Assembly: GCA_903930165.1 (NCBI GenBank) | Contig: CAIYXO010000591.1 | Coordinates: forward strand, 1 to 9,136 | Reading direction: 5' to 3' | DNA length: 9,136 nt | Origin: an uncultured Verrucomicrobiota bacterium | Lineage (GTDB): Bacteria > Verrucomicrobiota > Verrucomicrobiia > Limisphaerales > UBA9464 | Part shown: positions 7,201 through 9,136 of the stretch, piece after piece | Layout of the letters: the number at the start of each line of letters is the position of its first letter | Position numbering within the stretch: position 1 is the first letter of the stretch | The notes under the pieces: generated by a model | Told to the model about the DNA's origin: nothing | The model's database searches: none | The model's input: the letters and a program-made list of their open reading frames with translations, nothing else | Made by a program: the position numbers and the translations under genes

Positions 7201-8659
7201 GAAGTCCGCCCGCGCCGAATTGCTGTCCTTGGCCGGCGCCGAGTCCAACCCCGCCGTGAAGCCCGCGGCCTGGGCGTCCCTCGTGGCCGCGGACGGCGGA
7301 TTCGACGGCGTTTGGAAGGAGGCGACGCAAGCGAAGTCGTTGCCAGCGCTCGTGAACGGCATCCCGCTGCTCAACGACGCCGACATCCGCGCCAAGGCCT
7401 ACGGCCGCGTTTCGGCCCTGCTCGGAGAAGAATCCCGGAACGCCGTCGCGGCCAAGGGCGGCGCCCGGTACGTCCGCATCTCCCTGCCGCGACGGGGCAC
7501 CCTGACGCTGGCTGAGGTGGAGGTGTTCGCCGACGGCTCGAACGTCGCCACCCGCGGCCGCGCCCGGCAGTCGACCACCGCCAACGGCGCAGAGGCGTCG
7601 CGGGCGATCGACGGGAAGACCCATGGCATCTTCGGGATGAACTCCCAGACCCATTCCGCGGAGAACGAGAACCAACCCTGGTGGGAAGTGGACCTCGGAT
7701 CCGAGCAACCGGTCGAGGGCGTCTCCGTCTGGAACCGCACCGAGGACAACCTCGGCCGTCGCCTGGAAGGCTTCACGCTGACCCTCCTGGACGGCGCACG
7801 TCAGGAGGTCTTCGTGCAGAAGGGCATCGCGGCACCGGAGCGCAGTGTCCGGATCCCGGTTTCCCTCGACCCGTCCGAAGGCCTCCGTCGCGCGGCCATC
7901 CGCGGACTGGTCAGCATGAACACGAACCAGGACGAGCTTTTCGCGGCCTTCGCGCGGCTGATCGCCCGCGGCGAGAGCGTGACCGCGGCGGCACAGGGCA
8001 TCCGCCAGTTGCCACGGGCTTCGTGGAAGCCGGCTCCGGCTTCGGAAGCGGCGACGGCGCTGGTCGCCTGGGCCGGCAAGACGCCCGCTGACGCACGCAC
8101 CTCCCAACCCTACATCGAGGCGCTGCAGACCGCCGGTGACCTCGCCGGCCTCCTGCCTGCCGCGGACTCCGAGTCCTTGAGGGCACAGCTCAAGTCCCTG
8201 CGGGTCGACGTCTTCGTGTTGCGCACGGTCCGCGAGCAGATGCGCTACGACACCCCGCGCCTGGTCGTCGAGGCGGGCAAGCCGTTCGAGGTCATCCTCG
8301 AGAACGACGACTTCATGCCGCACAACCTCGTCGTGATGAAGCCGAACTCGCGCGAGTTGGTCGGCGTCGTCGCCGACATGATGCAGCCCACGCAGCTCGA
8401 CGGACAGGGCAGGGCGTTCGTTCCGGCCAATCCGGCGATCCTCGGGGCGACCAAGCTGGTCGAGGCCGGCCAGAACGCCCGGCTCAAGCTCACCGCTCCG
8501 GAGACCGAGGGCGACTACGAGTACGTCTGCACCTTCCCGGGCCACTGGTCCGTGATGTGGGGCCGCCTGGTGGTCACCAAGGACGTGGACGCCTATCTCA
8601 AGAAGAACCCGGTGGCTCCCGCCGTCGGGGCCGGACATGAACACAAGGACGGCGAATAG
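4247..8659 (+). CDS. Giant secreted PVC-type dehydrogenase: degenerate SGNH, beta-propeller, HEAT, F5/8C and azurin-like copper domains
   Basis: The protein is 1470 residues and is exported. Residues 1-22 are a signal peptide. Residues 28-230 are an SGNH/GDSL-hydrolase fold, but the serine of block I is replaced (GGAT, 35-38) and the C-terminal catalytic His is Leu211 (DGFLTSDAG); only the GQN block (102-104) is recognisable, so hydrolase activity is doubtful. Residues 365-706 form the Pirellula/Verrucomicrobium-type membrane-bound dehydrogenase propeller (sorbosone-dehydrogenase-like). It has DxDxDG calcium-type loops at 422-430 and 465-473, and conserved stretches SHHTANAI (487-494), ANPHGRVFDHWGNDLVTDATGN (starting at 547) and IGHMQHHLRDPNRGHEHGRI (681-700). 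Residues about 715-1065 and 1208-1320 are HEAT-like helices, interrupted by an F5/8 type C (discoidin) domain at about 1073-1205 (WWEVDLG, 1145-1151). Residues about 1322-1450 are a blue-copper domain with ligands His1359, Cys1428, His1433 and Met1437. No CxxCH heme motif occurs anywhere, although relatives usually end in a cytochrome c domain. The likely role is periplasmic or surface oxidation of a sugar or polymer (inference); the substrate is unknown. Confidence 0.85.
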   Translation: MNPFRAFLLLIPVSGLIASGAGFRPNPGDHIAIVGGATADRMQHSGHFETLLQDRFPDHRLVVRNLAAAGDEVANRHRSENFGSPDDWLKRVKADVVFAFFGQNESFQGADGIPRFRKDLDDWVKHVRATDYSGRGAARVVLFSPVANERHPNPDFPDLSGNNASLRAYTAAIEQVAKENGVPFVDAFNPSLDISASLQKAGRPMTIDGFLTSDAGDRALAPVLFEGLLGEKPPAGDMEKLRAAVNEKNWQWHQRYRTVDGYNVYGGRSALAYQPGKGGFVSDRGAAEPYISNYKVMQEEMSQRDVLTANRDLRVWAVARDADLVVDDSNLPPVTRIVSNKPGPNPDGSPVYIDGEQAISKMTVHSGMKVNLFADEKRFPELKNPLQMAWDTRGRLWIATWPNYPERTPTSKEGDRLLVFEDTDLDGKADKVTTFADDLNCPTGFQFYQDGVLVVQAPDLWFLRDTDGDGRADSRERVLMGLDSADSHHTANAICLDPGGAIYLSDGVFHRTQVETGFGPVRNNDAAIYRFEPRTHRFETYIPYGFANPHGRVFDHWGNDLVTDATGNNTYFGAAISGRLDHPAKHPGMREFWNRPSRPCPGTGILTSRHFPEEFQGNFLNLNVISFQGVYRVKVSEEGSGLKGETLENLISSSDPNFRPICISTGPDGALYFADWHQSIIGHMQHHLRDPNRGHEHGRIYRITYEGRPLMKPAKIHGQPIPALLDLLKEPENQTRELAKIELGGRPADAVVAAVKKWVAGLDAKDPAYEHHMMEALWVHQWMNVVDAGLLSRMLKSPEPRARAAAGRVLCYWRDRVPDALERFSELAVDEHPRVRLEAVRAASFYREPAAAEVALAALRKPLDYYLEYTLKETLRQLEPAWRRSIAEGRPVAKDNPAGLGYLLKSLGTAEVMKLPRIEPVVADLVTRPGLTDADRATALAELATFRKTAKTALILDMLRNPAGRTDDATSSLARLLPIQPAAELKSARAELLSLAGAESNPAVKPAAWASLVAADGGFDGVWKEATQAKSLPALVNGIPLLNDADIRAKAYGRVSALLGEESRNAVAAKGGARYVRISLPRRGTLTLAEVEVFADGSNVATRGRARQSTTANGAEASRAIDGKTHGIFGMNSQTHSAENENQPWWEVDLGSEQPVEGVSVWNRTEDNLGRRLEGFTLTLLDGARQEVFVQKGIAAPERSVRIPVSLDPSEGLRRAAIRGLVSMNTNQDELFAAFARLIARGESVTAAAQGIRQLPRASWKPAPASEAATALVAWAGKTPADARTSQPYIEALQTAGDLAGLLPAADSESLRAQLKSLRVDVFVLRTVREQMRYDTPRLVVEAGKPFEVILENDDFMPHNLVVMKPNSRELVGVVADMMQPTQLDGQGRAFVPANPAILGATKLVEAGQNARLKLTAPETEGDYEYVCTFPGHWSVMWGRLVVTKDVDAYLKKNPVAPAVGAGHEHKDGE
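8210..8596 (+). other. Cupredoxin (azurin-spaced type 1 copper) domain within the large protein
   Basis: The domain runs from residue 1322 to 1450 of the large protein. It contains NDDFMPHNLVV (first ligand His1359, followed by Asn as in azurin) and YVCTFPGHWSVMWG (Cys1428, His1433, Met1437). The Cys to His distance is 5 and the His to Met distance is 4, matching azurin (112, 117, 121) rather than plastocyanin (3 and 5). Azurin-family domains carry single electrons, so this is the likely electron exit of the dehydrogenase propeller (inference). A His-containing tail, GAGHEHKDGE, ends the protein. Confidence 0.8.
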
Positions 8660-8703
8660 CCGTCGCCGCCACGGATCCGCGGAAGCGGCTCCGAGGTACA
8701 AGA

Positions 8704-8738
8704 GCGGCCGTAGGATTCCTTCCTTCGGCCGCCTTTTT
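8704..8738 (+). terminator. Rho-independent terminator after the large secreted-protein gene
   Basis: GCGGCCG (8704-8710) pairs perfectly with CGGCCGC (8726-8732). After one T-T mismatch the stem continues with AGGA (8712-8715) pairing TCCT (8721-8724) around a 5-base loop, and is followed by C and five T's (8734-8738). It lies 44 bases after the stop codon at 8659, so it should end the transcript that includes the large protein and perhaps the kinase. Confidence 0.85.
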
Positions 8739-8772
8739 GTTGCCTCATCCGGGCGACTCCTCATCCAGCGGA

Positions 8773-9136
8773 ATGCCCGGCAACCAGATGCGCCCCGCCT
8801 GCATGCACCTTCGGCTCAGCGCCGTGACCCGATGTGGTCGTGACCCGATTCGATGGTTCCTCCTGACCTTCGTTCTCCACGTCGCCTTGTCCGGAGTCCT
8901 CCGGTTGGTGGCGCAGTCTCCCCGACTGATCGTCAGCATCGACCGCACGACCCGGGGTTGGACCGACCTTGCTATGGGAGGGCCTTCCTCGGAGGACGAT
9001 GCCGATGCGTCCCGCAATCCGAACGCCGTCTTCCGCTACGTCCCGGGTTTCGGCAATCCCCATGCGGACGCCGGTGCGCGCGGCTTGGATCTTCCGCGCC
9101 TGAACGACGGGAGGTTCGCCCTCAACGGGGACGATC
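8773..9136 (+). CDS. Exported protein of unknown family (partial, runs off the right edge)
   Basis: The plus frame beginning with ATG 8773 is open for 121 codons to the end of the window and has the high third-position GC of the neighbouring genes. ATG 8788, ATG 8803 and GTG 8824 are alternative starts, and none has a strong ribosome binding site. Numbered from 8773, residues 27-47 (RWFLLTFVLHVALSGVLRLVA) form a basic-then-hydrophobic signal peptide or anchor, with possible cleavage near AQS (47-49). The mature start (RLIVSIDRTTRGW) is followed by an acidic Asp/Glu-Ser-Ala linker and FRYVPGFGNPHADAG (87-101). I do not recognise the family. The order of signal peptide followed by soluble sequence suggests an exported enzyme or binding protein. 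The preceding terminator implies it has its own promoter. Confidence 0.5.
   Translation, partial: MPGNQMRPACMHLRLSAVTRCGRDPIRWFLLTFVLHVALSGVLRLVAQSPRLIVSIDRTTRGWTDLAMGGPSSEDDADASRNPNAVFRYVPGFGNPHADAGARGLDLPRLNDGRFALNGDD

Noticed and set aside
4247..8659. Covalent heme-binding CxxCH motif in the large protein
   Set aside because: Each of the few cysteines was read in context (NCPTG, AICLD, RPCPG, PICIS, VLCYW, YVCTF) and none is followed by x-x-C-H.
6104..8764. An 886-codon open frame on the minus strand opposite the large secreted protein
   Set aside because: It is rich in Arg/Gly/Leu/His with no domain pattern, crosses the terminator, and is opposite recognised HEAT, discoidin and copper domains.
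8745..9063. Two minus-strand open frames of 90 and 100 codons at the right end
   Set aside because: They lack signal-like or domain features, whereas the plus frame has a signal peptide, GC-rich third positions and runs to the window edge.
1..9136. tRNA, rRNA, CRISPR array, insertion sequence or attachment site
   Set aside because: No cloverleaf, regularly spaced repeat-spacer pattern, transposase motif or long terminal inverted repeats were seen on either strand.

Overview
The window is GC-rich, strongly codon-biased bacterial DNA. Its gene families point to the PVC superphylum, most likely Verrucomicrobiota with Planctomycetota as the alternative. The main evidence is a giant secreted protein with the 'Pirellula/Verrucomicrobium-type' membrane-bound dehydrogenase propeller, next to a propeller-type sensor histidine kinase and a ceramidase-like hydrolase. 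No RNA genes, insertion sequences or CRISPR arrays were seen. The phylum call is inference from family content.

Layout, left to right. (1) On the minus strand, running off the left edge, lies the N-terminal 263 codons of a membrane-anchored neutral-ceramidase-like protein (start at 791). (2) A divergent intergenic stretch of about 230 bp holds three tandem 10-bp repeats (931-960) and a strong Shine-Dalgarno sequence (1001-1009). (3) On the plus strand is one long gene for a hybrid-input sensor histidine kinase: signal peptide, many two-component-regulator propeller blades, Y_Y_Y domain, membrane segment, HisKA_3 and HATPase_c. A single in-frame TAG at 2340-2342 splits it into an N-terminal propeller half and a C-terminal kinase half. 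Both flanks are in the same frame and read as one uninterrupted propeller. (4) After a 152-bp gap with a small hairpin and a good ribosome binding site comes a 1470-residue secreted protein (4247-8659). It contains a degenerate SGNH/GDSL domain, a PVC dehydrogenase-type beta-propeller, HEAT repeats, an F5/8C (discoidin) domain and a C-terminal azurin-type blue-copper domain. It ends in a textbook intrinsic terminator (8704-8738). (5) At the right edge a partial plus-strand gene starts for an exported protein of unrecognised family.

How they may work together (inference): the kinase resembles the extracytoplasmic polymer- or sugar-sensing regulators common in this phylum. The large protein looks like an exported carbohydrate-binding oxidoreductase whose electron carrier is copper rather than the heme c usual for its family. 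The ceramidase-like protein is also exported or membrane anchored. Together they suggest a surface or periplasmic scavenging locus, but no response regulator, transporter or substrate-defining enzyme is visible here. The two points most worth attention are the amber codon (and absent canonical start) in an otherwise intact kinase, and the copper-for-heme replacement in the large protein.
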